Notes: generated from the letters alone by a model not told the origin. 64,000 bases of DNA from Hoplostethus atlanticus (GCA_034670405.1 JAXDDX010000056.1:2316001-2380000); one strand, 5' to 3'; positions 48,780-61,675 are shown, counted from the first letter of the stretch. A program made the numbers and translations.

Positions 48780-51701
48780 TCCTTTTTATAAGTGTTTTTT
48801 GCTGTCCTGCTTCCATGAATGTAATGAAGTGGAAATACTGTCCTCTATGTGAACTCATTTTGATCAATACACAGAATGCATTTTCCCCATTAGTGCACAC
48901 TGGTGGGTCACCATATTTCTATTTTGCTTGCAGCTTCAAATCACATGATGCAATCTCTGGAGTTTCATTTGTTTTTTGCCTGTGTACTCCAAGCCCATAT
49001 GAAATTCAAATGATAAACATTTCCACAGTTTATGGACCAGGGGAAGGATTGTGGTAAAATTCTCTATATAGACCACATCTTGCATTAACATGGTTTTGTA
49101 ATACATACTTAGCTGTGATATTTTTCACTTCAACTGAGGATTATATCTACAAACTGTTAGTTTCTGTTGATTACCTGAAAAAATATTTTCAATGGTGACA
49201 TCTGGTGGCTATACAGAGCACACCTTTCTATAATAATTTACCCAGTAAGAAGTGCACTAGTACCACTTTTCCATTGCCAATACTGATTGTGAGCACTCAA
49301 TTTTAAGTAGTGGAGGATGTTCGTGTCAGTCCTATTCATTGCTTATACTGTGCAATAGTATTTGTTTGATGTCAGAGAAAAAAAAATGATTGAAACATCC
49401 ATTTTCTCATGGCCTACCTACCTAAATACTACCAAATTCCACATGAGGAATAGTTCTTAGACAAGGAAGGAAAACTAGAGCTGAGGTTGCAAGTGCTTGA
49501 GCAGATAAATCCTATTTGTTGAGTTAAATTACCAGACGAGACAGTGGCCCATAGAGTTCCTTTTATTAGATTAAATCACAACACAGGGAGTAGTGCAGCC
49601 ATGTCATCGGGGACACAATACATGCTACAAAAGAATCCTTGTACACAGTTGCCATTGCTTACATTTGGTATCTTGATCGTAATAGCAATAGTAATAACAG
49701 AAGTGTAATTAGAAACATTTTCTGGCCAAAGATGTTCATGTAAAGAAGTTCAGATTACAAACTGACCGGGACAAGCCTCACTGTTAAGAGATGACAATGG
49801 ATCGGTATGCTTGGCTGTGTTGGCTTTATTGCAGTGTGGTATATTATGAATATGACGACTCATATACCCTCCCAAGTCTGGCAAAAAGGCTCAAAAACAA
49901 GTGGGCACAGTAGTTTGCCAAACTGCGTCTGTGGCACTACCAAACAGGGCCAGGGAATTATCTTAGACTATTTCTAGACACAACTGGGCTTGCGGGTTAC
50001 TTCCAAATCATTTTTAAAAGGAGACCTTACTTGAAAGGAAATGCTGAACTTCTATACATTTAGTATGCATACGTGTACAATATGTGAGAGAAGGGAGTAA
50101 AAAAGTACAAAAAGATTGACTGATTGGTAAGAGAGAGAAATATTTCAAAGGCTGGGAGGGCGAATTGTCCAACCTACTAAACACATGGCTTTAAGGGCTG
50201 TCCTCTAGTTACAGTGTATAATGCAATGCCATTCTTTCACTATGCTGCTCTTAGCACTAATTGGCTTCCATTGAAAAAGACAAACAAGAGTGAGTTAGTG
50301 TTCAATGTTTACCACGAAACGTTGCACAGACCTTATTCCTACTCTTCAATTCCCCTCTGAATTCAGCTTACTGATATGCAACCCGTATACTCATTGAAGA
50401 AAATGTGTATGAGGGTGACATAGGTTAAAACTAAGTTTGATAAGGTATGCTTAAAACCTTTCCATTGTAGATGACGTTTTTTTTCTCTTTCTAAGCTAAT
50501 TTTCATTTTAGGCTACACTCAAAGGACACATCCATTCATCTCTGCAGGGATTTCATGGTTTAATAGTTCGATCTCACTTGCTTCTATTTCAAATATTTGT
50601 TACTCAATTTATTTCTCCTTATCTGACACAGCTTCAGAATGATGGATTCATCAGATCCTCCATGTTCAACATCTACTCATTCAAACATAAATTCATGAGA
50701 TAGTGTATGTATATGCACGGGGGGCTGGGGAATTAGTTCTTAGCAACATATACTATAGCTAACCTACAAGGAAACATGCTCCCACAGTTATAGCAGTCAA
50801 AATAAAATGTCTTGACAAATCACAAAAATTACATCCCATACGACAATACTTGTAGAAGGACCTACTGCAATATGATTTTTTCCCCTACTCAGTAAAAATG
50901 TTTTCTTACGGTTTAAAGTGTCACTTCTCTTTGATAAGGCTTTCTCTCTTCAATTAATCTTACAGGATGCAAAATGAGATTGAGATTTTTAAGGCAGAAC
51001 CTAAAGGCATGCAAATCAACTACGTTTACATTTTTTTACCGACAGTACAAGCATGTTTTGGAAGGAAAAGTCCATCTCTTCGTCTATCCAGAGCTAATAT
51101 TTTAGAAGAATGGATTGAGTGTTTTATCGGAGGCAGATACATTATCATAGGGATTTGGTTCGGTTGACGTTACTCAATATTATGAAACACATAGCTAGCA
51201 TCAGTAAACTTGGAACAATAAGTAGAGTAGCGGCAAATTCAACGTAGCACATCACTGATGCGCAAGCTCCAGTAGAATGAAACTGTATGGAAAATACTTT
51301 GCACACTTCACATTTTGGCAGTTGATCTTTAAATAATTGAAATATATATATTCATATTTATATATCTATATATATATATTTGTGCGAGGTGTAAATATGT
51401 TGTGAGATGTGTGTGTGTGTGTGTGTGTCTGTGTGTGTGTATGTGTGTGTCTAATCTCTGTGGTGTGAGTGTGCACTCTCTGCACTCTTGCACTCGCACA
51501 GTTATATGTTACGTGTAGATCTTTTTATAGCAAATAACATTCTCATGCACACGAGTGTTTCAAACACAAGAAGCGGATCCATTGAAAGGTAGTCCAAGCA
51601 TTTTTTTTTTCAGTGGAAATAGCTGCAAACTGAATGGAACATGAAATTCTTTCTGTGCAGTCCGTGGCGGCTGGGGGAGCGCTTGTTTTTCGCCCTCCCA
51701 C
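48780..51701. other. convergent intergenic DNA and probable vsnl1 3' UTR
   Basis: There is no coding exon. An AATAAA on the minus strand at 49562-49567 could end a vsnl1 3' UTR of about 2.1 kb. The right part holds TA and GT repeats. Confidence 0.4.
51361..51451 (+). repeat. (TA)n and (GT)n microsatellites
   Basis: A short TA run (51367-51380) is followed by an interrupted GT run (51409-51451). Confidence 0.9.
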
Positions 51702-52865
51702 CTATTTCTGGAGGTCACACTGCAGGAGTAATACGATGGAGGGATCGCTCTTGGCCGCCTCTTTGAACTCCTCCAGCGAGATCTGGTCGTCGTTGTTCTT
51801 ATCCATCTTGGAGAAGATCTTGTCCACCCTCTGCTGGGGCGTCAAGCCGTCCTCGTTCATTTTCATCATGATCACCGTGCCAACCATCTTGTAGATCGCC
51901 TGCAGAGGGTTGGAGAAGGAAGGTGATTTGAGGTTTGATTCATTCAGCGGCAAAAAAGACAAAGGGAGGGAGAGGGAAAGAGTTATCGACCCACAAAAAG
52001 AACAGACATCTAATAAAGAGTATGAGGCAGTTTTGTGTGTGTATCACTACCTCAAGCAACATAAATTCCCTACACTTCTACTTGTTTAAAGTCTGAAGTC
52101 AAGAAAACTCCACCAAAACACCAGAAAAACAATCTAACAAGGACTATGATGCAATGTGTGTGTGTATGTCTCACTACCTCAAGCAATATAAATTCCCCTA
52201 ATGCTAGATGAGCAAATTCTAACTAAGCTGCTGTAAATGTGTATTTGTGGTTATCATTGTGTATATGTGTTTTGTATTATTTGTGTTTATGAATAATCCG
52301 TGTGTTGTCAGCCCATGCATGCAGCACCCACCCTCAGCACCCTCTGGTGTATGACCTTTAGCAAAGTCAGAAATTCAAAATTGCAGCATCCTGGTGACTC
52401 AGCAGGTTAAGGAGTACACAAGGTACTTGTGGCGGCTCGTGACTTGCATCACAAAATCTGTATCACATGAAATCACCACTGAATGCTGAAATAATACGAA
52501 GAAGTGCACTGATACTGCTTTATCACCGCCAACCACCAGCACTTTGATTTCTAACATGTTGCACACGGCTCTTGGTTTTGTATATTAACGTGGCTGAAAT
52601 TCTCTGACTGCACTTCTAATCTGGATGAAACACAGTTCGCCTCTAATACCTCAATGATCTCCAGCATCTCCACCCGTGTGATCTTGCCATCTCCGTCCAG
52701 GTCGTACATGTTGAAGGCCCAGTTGAGTTTCTGCTCAAAGCTTCCTCGTGACGTGATGGAGAGCGCGCAGATGAACTCTCTGAAGTCGATGGTGCCGTCG
52801 CCATTCTTGTCGAAGGTCCTGAACGCGTGCTGGGCGAACTTGGACGCGTCACCGTAGGGGAAGAA
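51702..52865 (-). CDS. vsnl1: visinin-like protein 1, C-terminal two coding exons (partial)
   Basis: Exon 52865-52650 (72 codons, phase 0 at both ends) encodes [18 protein letters not shown] with EF-hand 2 ([12 protein letters not shown]) and EF-hand 3 ([12 protein letters not shown]). Exon 51899-51702 encodes [20 protein letters not shown], the fourth EF-hand region ([12 protein letters not shown]) and [15 protein letters not shown] before the stop. The wording separates it from hippocalcin and neurocalcin, which have MVSSVMKMPEDEST here. The family protein is a myristoylated neuronal calcium sensor that moves to membranes when it binds calcium. The N-terminal exon with the myristoylation site and the degenerate EF-hand 1 is not found before the right edge, so the upstream intron exceeds 11 kb. 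Teleosts can carry two copies (vsnl1a and vsnl1b); I cannot tell which this is. Confidence 0.93.
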
Positions 52866-54040
52866 CTGGAAGCAGGGAGGGGAAGAGGAGGATATAAAAT
52901 CAGTGTCTTTTTTTCATCATTGACTGTTAATGTTTGTCTTCACCCCCCTCAAGTGGCTGCGCATCACATCACATGACAACCAAGTGACGTGTTAACTGCC
53001 ATCTGAGCTCTCCAAGTTATTTCTTATATATTTTAGCTTTTATTTACCCACAGATGATTTGCTGAGTACATACTGTGTGCTCTATTTCAGCAACATCCTA
53101 TTCCTCATTCAGTTGCAGGCATTCATACATGGAAGCACCCCAGTGGGGCAGTTGAGGGTTAAACAACTACTCAGAGTTATCAGAGATATCTACCAGAGAC
53201 ACAAAAGATGATTTCGGTGGTTCTCATGTTGTAACATGTGAAAGGTAAGTTGACCAATGAGCTAATTTCCTTTAATGCCTTGCTCAAGGGCGCCACTTTT
53301 TAAACCCACCATTACTCCACCGTTCACTTGCTTCCTCTGTGTAGTGTCGGTCCCTGCTCCTGAATTGGCTTGGGGAGGGACTTGATGCAAAAATAACCAC
53401 TAAATAAATAATAATAAATTCATCCACAATATGTGAAATGTCTGACTGAACTTAAGTTAACTTCAGTTTCATATGTAAACTTCAGAGTTCAGTCTGGTCC
53501 AGTGTGAGATTTTGATGGATCGTGTGGTGGTTTGCAGTGAAGCGGCAGGTTAATGAAAATAAAGGGGACCATTCATGCATTTTAAATCAATGGACATTCA
53601 TTACCAAGTGAACTTTGTTTTTATATTCTCACACAATGTACTTTTAAACTCTACCTGTGCAGATGTTGTTGTTGCTCAATGCATTTGTGTGTGTGTGTGT
53701 GGGGGTGGGGGTGGGTGAACATATGCTATGCTGTCAGGAGAGCTCTAATTGCATTGTTTTTTTCAACTTGTGGATGGTAATTAAACACAACAAAGCTGCT
53801 ATGAGCCAACTGAGAGATGCCTTTGCACCCATATAGCTATGGTCAGGTGGGCAATTTGTTCAAATGTAACAAAAAGATTTATCCTAAAATCTTTACTTAG
53901 CAAAGGTTTAGTAGTTTGAGCAAATTCTTACCACATATCATGATTCACCCTCACCTAAAATCATCTCCTGCCCACAGTCTTTCCCTGACCTCAGAGATAT
54001 GAACATTCTCTCTCCTCCAGAAATAGGCAACAGCAATAAT

Positions 54041-54255
54041 GATGTGATACTTTGTTGATCCCCAGAGGGAAATTCTCTTTTCCCCTTCTCCTCTCCACAG
54101 AGAGGTCAGGGTCAGCTACAGAACAACCCCCCTGGAGCTGGTAGTGATTCGGTGTCAAGGACACTTCAGCAGGGCAGGTGCTTGCCAACATGGGGGCTTG
54201 GACATAGGTCTTCCATTTGAAGGATGGACTCCTTACTCACTATGTCACTGTGCTG
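54041..54255 (+). repeat. dispersed retroelement repeat copy
   Basis: It starts GATACTTTGTTGATCCCCAG, then GGGAAATTCTCTTTTC, AGAGGTCAGGGTCAGCTAC, CCCCTGGAGCTGGTAG, CACTTCAGCAGGGCAGG and CTTACTCACTATGTCAC. It aligns block by block with 58372-58588 in the same orientation. The family name is uncertain. Confidence 0.75.
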
Positions 54256-55235
54256 CAGCGGCCAAACAGACAAACAAATCTGTTATTGCTGCTTTTATTT
54301 GGAAACCCTGTTAACCTCCATGTTAAGTTGCGTGGTCCTCTATGTGTTGAATAAGTGTTGTGACCCAAACGACCCATGAAAGCCATTAATGGGTTCTGCA
54401 ACTTGAAAAATACCAACACCAATCTGCCCTTCTGTGAAACGCTTTTCTCATCATATTTGATGTCTGTTTTCTAGACCCAAAGTCTACTATCAATCCAGCA
54501 ACCAATCAAACCATCTCCCGTTATCAGATGAGGACAAGTCAGTGAAAAAATAAATCTACCTGCAGATTTTTACTCACAAGGACTGTAAGGGAAAGTGCCC
54601 ACTCACACCATCTGCTAGTTTACTCTCAAACCTCAGAAAAGTTCAGCATCCACTTTCCTACATCTGATCAACATTTACAAATCAATCACTGACTGAAACG
54701 TGGAAGGATGGGTGCTTTGGGATGGATGGATAAATATATAAATATATAAAAACCAAAAGCCACGTTTAACCTGATAAAAGAAAAATGACTTGATTTTCTG
54801 CCCTTTTCATACACAGAAGGATGTTTAGATGTCCTAATTCATGGTCCGAGTCTCTATTCAGTAAATGTTATGGCCCTGGTTGCTTCTCAGTATTAGGCCG
54901 ATAGTTAAAGCGCCTCTGGGTATCTGCAGTCTAAATCATCCATGTTATTGCTGCTTCCCTAAGCCAGCCATGTACACAAGGTCAGAGGTTAATGCAGGAC
55001 TTTGCAGTAACTCTGTGGATGAGCACTGAGCCCCTGCGTGGTGCGTGATCTAGCCGAGAAACCCCGTGGGTGGCCAGGAGAAGCAGAGCGATTCATTAGA
55101 TACAACCTTCCACTTGACCTCTCTGGTAGGAACACAAAAAGCTGATGGGTAAACTAAACAGAGATAAGCTGCGCTCTCAGAGGACTTGCAAGAGGTTGGA
55201 GGTAATATTGCCTACTAGGAAAATGGAGCAAAGTG

Positions 55236-55271
55236 GAATACTGTTCTATTCTATTCTATTCTATTCTATTG
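55236..55271 (+). repeat. (TTCTA)n microsatellite
   Basis: About six tandem copies of TTCTA. Confidence 0.9.
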
Positions 55272-55633
55272 TCTCCTGGTTGTTTTATACAGTTTTGTTG
55301 TCAATTCCAGGGAAATAATTATGCTATGAATCCATATATCAGGTTTTCTGCTGCAAGCACGAATTAGTAAAGTCATGTCAAGTCAACTCAGAAGAAATTA
55401 AGTAGCCTCACCATTTTAATATTTTATCTCTGAGTGAATAACTACAGGAAATGTCAACAAATCCTGCATCCACTGACATTTACAGGCCTAAATGATGATC
55501 AGTGAGCGGCAGGAAACCCACACCTACTTTTATGGGGGACTTGAATTTGATCAGTGATAGGAGGGCCTTGGATAAAAAGTTGGAGACTCCTGGTGTAGTG
55601 AATGACAACTGGTGATGATCAAAACACATATCC

Positions 55634-55770
55634 GGCCCGGACAGCTCAGTAGGTAGAGTATGAGACTCTCAGTCTCAAGGTCGTGGGTTTGATCCAGCAT
55701 GGTGCTAGGCTCAGTCTTAACTAGTTCCTGTGCATGATTTTGAAAGCATGAATAAATGTCAATAAAATGC
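55634..55770 (+). repeat. tRNA-derived SINE
   Basis: The tRNA-like head reads GGCCCGGACAGCTCAGTAGG, then TAGAGTATGAGACTCTCAGT and a B-box variant GGTTTGATCC. The anticodon-like arm pairs TGAGA with TCTCA. The T-arm and acceptor stem do not pair and the sequence runs into an A-rich tail, so it is a SINE rather than a tRNA gene. The head resembles the SINE at 2121-2216. Confidence 0.7.
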
Positions 55771-55984
55771 AGAAAAGATGCCAGAACTTTAAAGTCTCTA
55801 AATAAAATCTGCTGCCGTTTCACACAGCAAGCAGAGGGCCTCATACTTTTGTTTCAGGGTGTACGAGACTGTTTTGCATTGTGCCCTCAGTGTCGTCGTA
55901 CACAACAAAACAACAGCTACCCTACCCATTCATGAGTAACAGCCCCGGCACACACATACTGTCTAGAGGCACGACACAGAGGAA

Positions 55985-57619
55985 CGAGAGGGCATGAATT
56001 CTAATGGGAAAAGAGAGAGTGCAATAGTGGGGAGACAGAGGAAGGAGAGGGAAAGGGAGAAATAAAAAGACTGGGCAAAACACAGAGAGAGAGGATGAGA
56101 AAGAGACTGAGAGACAGGGTTAGACAGAGAGAGTCAGCTTGGATTGGGAAACTGCCCATCTGCAATAAGGTCCCACCCATGAAAAATCTGCTGCAGTAGC
56201 AAAGATCAGACTGCAGTAAGAAGTTAGCAGAGAACAGAGACAGAGAGAGAGAGAGAGAGACAGACAACACTGAGAAAAGGGGAGACAGCAAAATAAAAAC
56301 AGAAAAAGAAGGATGGAGGAAGACATTGAAGTTAATGAGATAGAATAGAAGGGGACAGACAGCAAGTGTGAGAATGAAGAGAGAGAGAGAGAGAAAGACA
56401 GGGAACGAGAGAGAGAGACAGTGTGACAGAGACAGAGCTGGGTCCCCAATCAGGTCCCTTCTGCTCCAGAGAAGCCAAACTAATTTGAGGAAGGAAGCCC
56501 CTCGGGAGAGGCCTGATGCTTTCTGCACAAATGCAACGTGGCTTCCTCTCATGAGGACAGCCGCCTGCCCCCGTGCGGCCCTGTCTTGGCTCATCTGCCC
56601 ATCCTGAAAGAACAGAGGGCACGTGGACGGGACGGTATAAAATGAAAAGCTGCCACGAGAAGAGAAGTGGGGAGAAAAGCGAGAGGGAAGAGAGGAAGGG
56701 AGGAGGAAGGGGAAGCTGAAGAAAGGTCCCAGAAGGAGATGAAGGGAGAATGGCAGAAAGGGAGACATGAAAAGAATGAGAGAAGGGAGGAAAAGAGGTA
56801 GAGAGGCAAAGGCATAGGCATAAGGAGAGAGAGCCACTGCGGATCCTGGCAATCTGGCAAGTTATGAAACACTTTGTTATGTAAAGACGGAGAGAAGAAG
56901 AGAAAGAAAGTGGGACACACCCTGTCTGTGAAATTCCTCTATATGAGTTTTCTTTCATTGGTCTTTCCTGTCTCTGTCCGATGTAAGAGCATTACGTTGT
57001 TGGACGTCAGAGAAATCGATGGCGGCGGGACATGAGAGAGATGGGGGGCGCCGGGAACCGTGAAAGACGACTTTGTGAATACTGCACTAGCGCTGCACGC
57101 TGTAGAAAAACAAAACCTTCACTGGATGGTGTACAATCACCATTTAACAGCCAAATAACCTAGTCAGGACTTGGAGCGACAGTTTCCTCGCCTTTACAGC
57201 TACGGATATTATGCTGTTAACATTTCCATTAAGTCATATTCCTCTCTGGATTTGGGCCCCATTTGCCGTTATGGTTCTTTGATACGGCTATTTGGAGCCG
57301 CCATCAAAGGACGGGCTGAATGCCAGACAGGTTTTGTCCATTTGGGGAAGGACTATGTGGTCAGGCACAGTTGGTTTAATAAAGGCTAATGTGTGTGTGT
57401 GTGGAGAGTCTGGGTGGGGGCGAGGGGGTGGATGTGCGGTGCAGTAACGGTGATGCTTCGGTCTCCAGCCAAGATAACTCCCCCCCCCACACACCTCTCC
57501 ATATCTCCACACACACAGCTCGAATCCTCCTGCTGCTAAGTGGAACATAAAAGCCTTCATAATCAGCAAGCAAGCTGCCACTGGTGCTGATCCAAAATCT
57601 GAGAGAGAGAGAGAGTGAT

Positions 57620-57661
<42 letters not shown>

Positions 57662-57750
57662 GGGAGAAAAGGGAAGTGGAGTTGGACACTGGGAAAGAGA
57701 GAGTGAGACAGAGACAGAGGGAAAGAAAAAGACGGAGCACCATGCAGTCA
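55985..57750 (+). repeat. purine-rich low-complexity domain
   Basis: Long runs of GAGA, GGAA and AGAG fill the plus strand, with (GA)n blocks at about 56236-56262 and 57600-57655. Two high-complexity islands interrupt it (about 56440-56640 and 57000-57390). Long minus-strand open frames of Ser/Leu/Pro here are artefacts of polypyrimidine composition. Confidence 0.85.
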
Positions 57751-59808
57751 CACTTTAATGGAGGTCATTTCACACTAACAGAACAGTGATTAGGTCGTGG
57801 GATGAGGGGCTCCTCAAGGAAGATCATGGGAGCAGATGAGCTCAGCACAGTGTCTCTCGATGAAAACAACGATAGGAAAAAGGTGACTGCACAGCAAAGC
57901 TCAGATGAGAAGCTATTCAGTAACGACCAAGTTGTTGGAGGATGTTTTTTTCCCCTTAAGGTTACGCAACAGCAGTGTTCAGCCACGCCTTCATCCAAAA
58001 TTAGCCATTTGTTGCGTTGTGGCACTGCCAACTCTTCAGATGACTGTTAAGCTGGACAGACATCTTGCGGCTTAAAAGCTTCCACTGATGAGCACACAAG
58101 GGTCAGGATATAAATGATTTATTTATTACATGCACGTTCAGTTGCAGTTGGCAAGTTACAGATTGCATGGAACTGGATTATCATTATCTGATTACCAACA
58201 AATGGTAACTGTAATCTTCTATCGATACTGTGAATTGCTGTGATCAGAAGCAGCATGTGGTTTGCAAGAGCATCTACTAAGTGATTTTGCATCTTTCTGG
58301 CTCTATGCAGCATCCTGGTGAATGTAGTCTGTTTCTCCATCATTTGAAATCCAACCCAATAAATAATAATTATCTGATACTTAATTGATCACTGTAGGGA
58401 CATTCTCTTTTCGCTTGCCCCTCCTTCACAGGGAGGTCAGGGTCAGCTACCGAGCAGCACCCCTGGAGATGCTAGGGATCTAGTGTCTTGCTCAAGGGCA
58501 TTTCAGCAGGGTAGACCTTTGCTGACACGGGAGCTTGAACCTGGGTCAAGGGGGGTGAATTCTCTACTTACTACACCATCCTGCTGTCATAAAACCCTAT
58601 GAATCAATTTTCTATATTCTTCGGACCACTGTACTTGCAGTCTGTCTCCAGTAATGGTGACCAGGACCTGGCTGCCACCCAGGCAGCTGTCTGCCTGCTG
58701 TCAAGCCATAGACCTGACAAGCCAAACAGACAGGAAAGCTGAGAAGCTATAGGCCTGCCCAAATAGATATCCTGCCCCCTCAGGTCCCAGAGGCATCATC
58801 CCCTGGGTGATGATGCACACACTCACCGTCCCATAATGCTTGCCCTGGACTGCTGCCATAATGATGCTATGCTCTGTCATGCACACCTATATTTTCCCCT
58901 GACAGTGTCACCTTCCTACTCCCCCTTCCATCCCTCTTCCTCCCGCTCCAGACATGTATGCTAAAAACATGAATACACAAGCATCCATGCACACACTTCT
59001 GGGAGGCACACAGCTCATTTGTGCCTGAGTTCCCTCTCCCTAAACAATATGGATGGTTCAATATCATTTTGCCCCATGGATGAATGTTATCATTTCCTGA
59101 CAAAAGAAAAATGGTTTCATTGTTCAGTAATCACCAAACAGACAAAAATAGAACAGAATAGAATACTGACACTAAAAGGCGATGCAGAGCAAACAGGTTA
59201 TTTTGGGAATCAAAATGTGGAGGTAAGGAAATCCAAAAACATTTAGCCAGTATTTATTACAAAATAAAGTACATATCACATAGCCGACGTCAAATTCAAT
59301 ATGAAGTGTTTATCTAATCGGAATTTGCAAGCTCAAACTAATAATGACATTCCCACCCAGCTTTCATGAAACCCACAAGGACATCTAGCCTCACGTACAG
59401 ACCCTACAAGGCATTGTGCACAATAGGTGTCAGGTTTGCATGGGCTATTCAACTCCCCAGCATATACTAACACTAGTTTATAAAGTCAGTAACTGTAAGT
59501 TGCCTTTCAAAACTCCCTATGTCTGCAAATAGCCTTTAGTACTGTTACTGTTTCTTCCATTCCTCTATGACACCAGTGCTGTGTGAATTTTGCCTTATGT
59601 CTCATGCATCCTTGTCCTAACAACGTCAGATGCAGTCAGGCCTATATTGAGGCACACACTAGCAAGACCTTGGGTTGGCAATGCTGGCCGTCACTGCGTT
59701 GGCTGTTGACATTGCTTGACCAAAGCGTAGTTCACCAAGCAGAAAAGAACGGCTTGAGAGGGACACAGAGAGGGAATACATGCCTAATCCATCACTGGGA
59801 TATTTACA
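57751..59808. other. vsnl1 upstream intron, middle part
   Basis: No exon or RNA gene is recognised. It holds the dispersed repeat listed separately and otherwise unique sequence. Confidence 0.5.
58372..58588 (+). repeat. dispersed retroelement repeat copy
   Basis: Partner of 54041-54255: GATACTTAATTGATCACTGT, then GGGACATTCTCTTTTCGC, GGGAGGTCAGGGTCAGCTAC, CCCCTGGAGATGCTAGGGAT, TTGCTCAAGGGCATTTCAGC and CTTACTACACCATCCTGCTG. Confidence 0.75.
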
Positions 59809-59815
59809 GTGTGTG

Positions 59816-59882
<67 letters not shown>
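59809..59882 (+). repeat. compound microsatellite (TG)n(GA)n
   Basis: A TG run with one GC interruption at 59809-59850 passes directly into a GA run at 59851-59882. Confidence 0.95.
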
Positions 59883-59887
<5 letters not shown>

Positions 59888-60001
59888 CCAATGTGTGCTC
59901 TTACATAAACCCTCAGTGACATGTCAGGCAGCCAGAGAAACCCAGCCAGCATACTGCTGTTGCTGCTACTGCTTCCAAGCCTCCAGGGTCTGAACAGTTC
60001 T

Positions 60002-60003
<2 letters not shown>

Positions 60004-60048
<45 letters not shown>

Positions 60049-60101
60049 ACGCACACACACACACACACACACACTCTCTCTCTCTCTCTCTCTCTCTCTC
60101 T
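60004..60101 (+). repeat. compound microsatellite (AC)n(TC)n
   Basis: An AC run with a few GC interruptions (60004-60074) passes directly into a CT run (to 60101), 120 bp from the (TG)n(GA)n tract. Confidence 0.95.
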
Positions 60102-61675
60102 AGCCACTCCGCTCTGCATTTTTTAATCATCCTCCTATTACTCTCAGAGGGCTGTCTGCTGTTATATCAATGTCACCAACTTAGTGGTTATTGGTCCCTG
60201 AATGTTTTTTGACAATAAAGGATAAAAAGGGCAAATATCCACCTTGACTAAAGGCTATGACACATATAGCAACACATTGAGGTAGATAACAATACTGCCA
60301 TCGGCAAAGGGATGGGGACAAATTTCTGTTTAATCCACACAGAGGCCACTAGGTAGCTGAAGTACTGAAAAACAAAAATGTAATAAAAATACCGTTGGTC
60401 ATGATGGCATTACCTCAAAGTGTTGTCTGCCTGTCATGGCTTCAAAAATTCACTGTGCAGTGAATGTAAATTCTCTTGCAGAGTAACTTTGATTTGATGC
60501 TGATACCTCCAGTGGTACAAGGTCTTCCATTACGCCTGCACACATTATCAAAGATGATAGAGCGAGACGAGCACGGGGTATCTATCTCAAGCGATTGCAG
60601 TGTAATCAGACTGCATTAATACACGTGTGACCATCGTCTATGGTCGAGGTCTATAGGATCACTTTGGCCTTGAGGAATGAGCCTCTGATTCAGCTTGACA
60701 ATAGGCTTCCGAGAAGAGGGGCCCCTTAATGGAAACATACAGCCCCTTCATGTAGACTGACAGCCATGTTCATTGTCCTCCTCCATGCAATGATGCCCGG
60801 CAGTGTTATAGGTGCATAATAATGTGTGTGCGTATATACATGACTGTGTGTTTGGAGGTGGAGAGGGGACGTTCAGGGGATGGCGGGGGTGGGATTCCTT
60901 GTCAACACTGAAAATATGTTGCACGTATTAACCATCGATGTCAAGGAAAACTTTAGCAAAAAAACGTTTAACTAGCCCATCTCATAGTCCAGTGAATGTC
61001 TCTGTGCTATCCAGAAACATTTGATTTCTGATTTAAGAGACTTGTTCCTGACCCTGGTTTATCTGTGGTTACAAAACACCCATCTGGCAGCACTAACTCT
61101 GCAAGATGAGTCTAAATGACAACAGCAGATGGCACCATTGAGTGTGGAAACATATTTCATGCCCCAGATGACAGTATGGACGATCGTTATTGGCGGGTAT
61201 GGAGTTAGAGAGAGAGGGAGAGAGAGGGAAGGCATACATACATACATACAAAACTGTATTCACTAGGAATGCACACAACTATTATTTACCAATACACAGA
61301 AATACAGCCAGACAGGCATGGAAGGACAGTGTGACTCACTGCTGGCTGCCAGGTTTGGCTAGTAGACCCGAGGGCTACCCTGTGCTCCTTGTGACGAAAG
61401 GCAAGCCGGGGCAAAATAAGGACTGCTCGTTTTATCTTAACTTGCCAATGGTGTGTCCAAAATGGATAGACTGTAAGTGCTTGGCGAGATACATCCAGTG
61501 CACCTTTGGAAATAGCTGAAGCCATCGTTATCATAATCAGCCTGCAAGCTGCCCAGCCCATACCAGAGGCAGGCCAAAAGCCAGTGGTAGAGAATGGGGG
61601 AAGGAAAAGGAAAGGAAGGGTAGAGTGATGAGTGAGATAGAGGCAGAGAAAATGTGCATGTGTATGTGTGTGTGT

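Larger units (their letters stand above)
52866..55980. other. vsnl1 upstream intron, first part
   Basis: No exon is recognised. It contains an interrupted GT run near 53690, a dispersed repeat, a TTCTA pentanucleotide run and a tRNA-like SINE, listed separately. Confidence 0.5.

Noticed and set aside
51702..51962. Start Met at 51962 for a separate 86-residue EF-hand protein
   Set aside because: The first 21 residues are intron sequence; a clean acceptor at 51901-51900 joins the exon in phase to the upstream vsnl1 exon.
55634..55709. tRNA gene candidate on the plus strand (Glu-type anticodon CTC)
   Set aside because: The anticodon arm pairs but the T-arm and acceptor stem fail; an A-rich tail follows, so I call it a SINE.
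56001..56958. Long minus-strand open frames (283 and 208 codons) rich in Ser, Leu, Phe and Pro
   Set aside because: They are translations of polypyrimidine low-complexity DNA. Three frames are open at once, there is no domain, and codon content follows the GA repeats.
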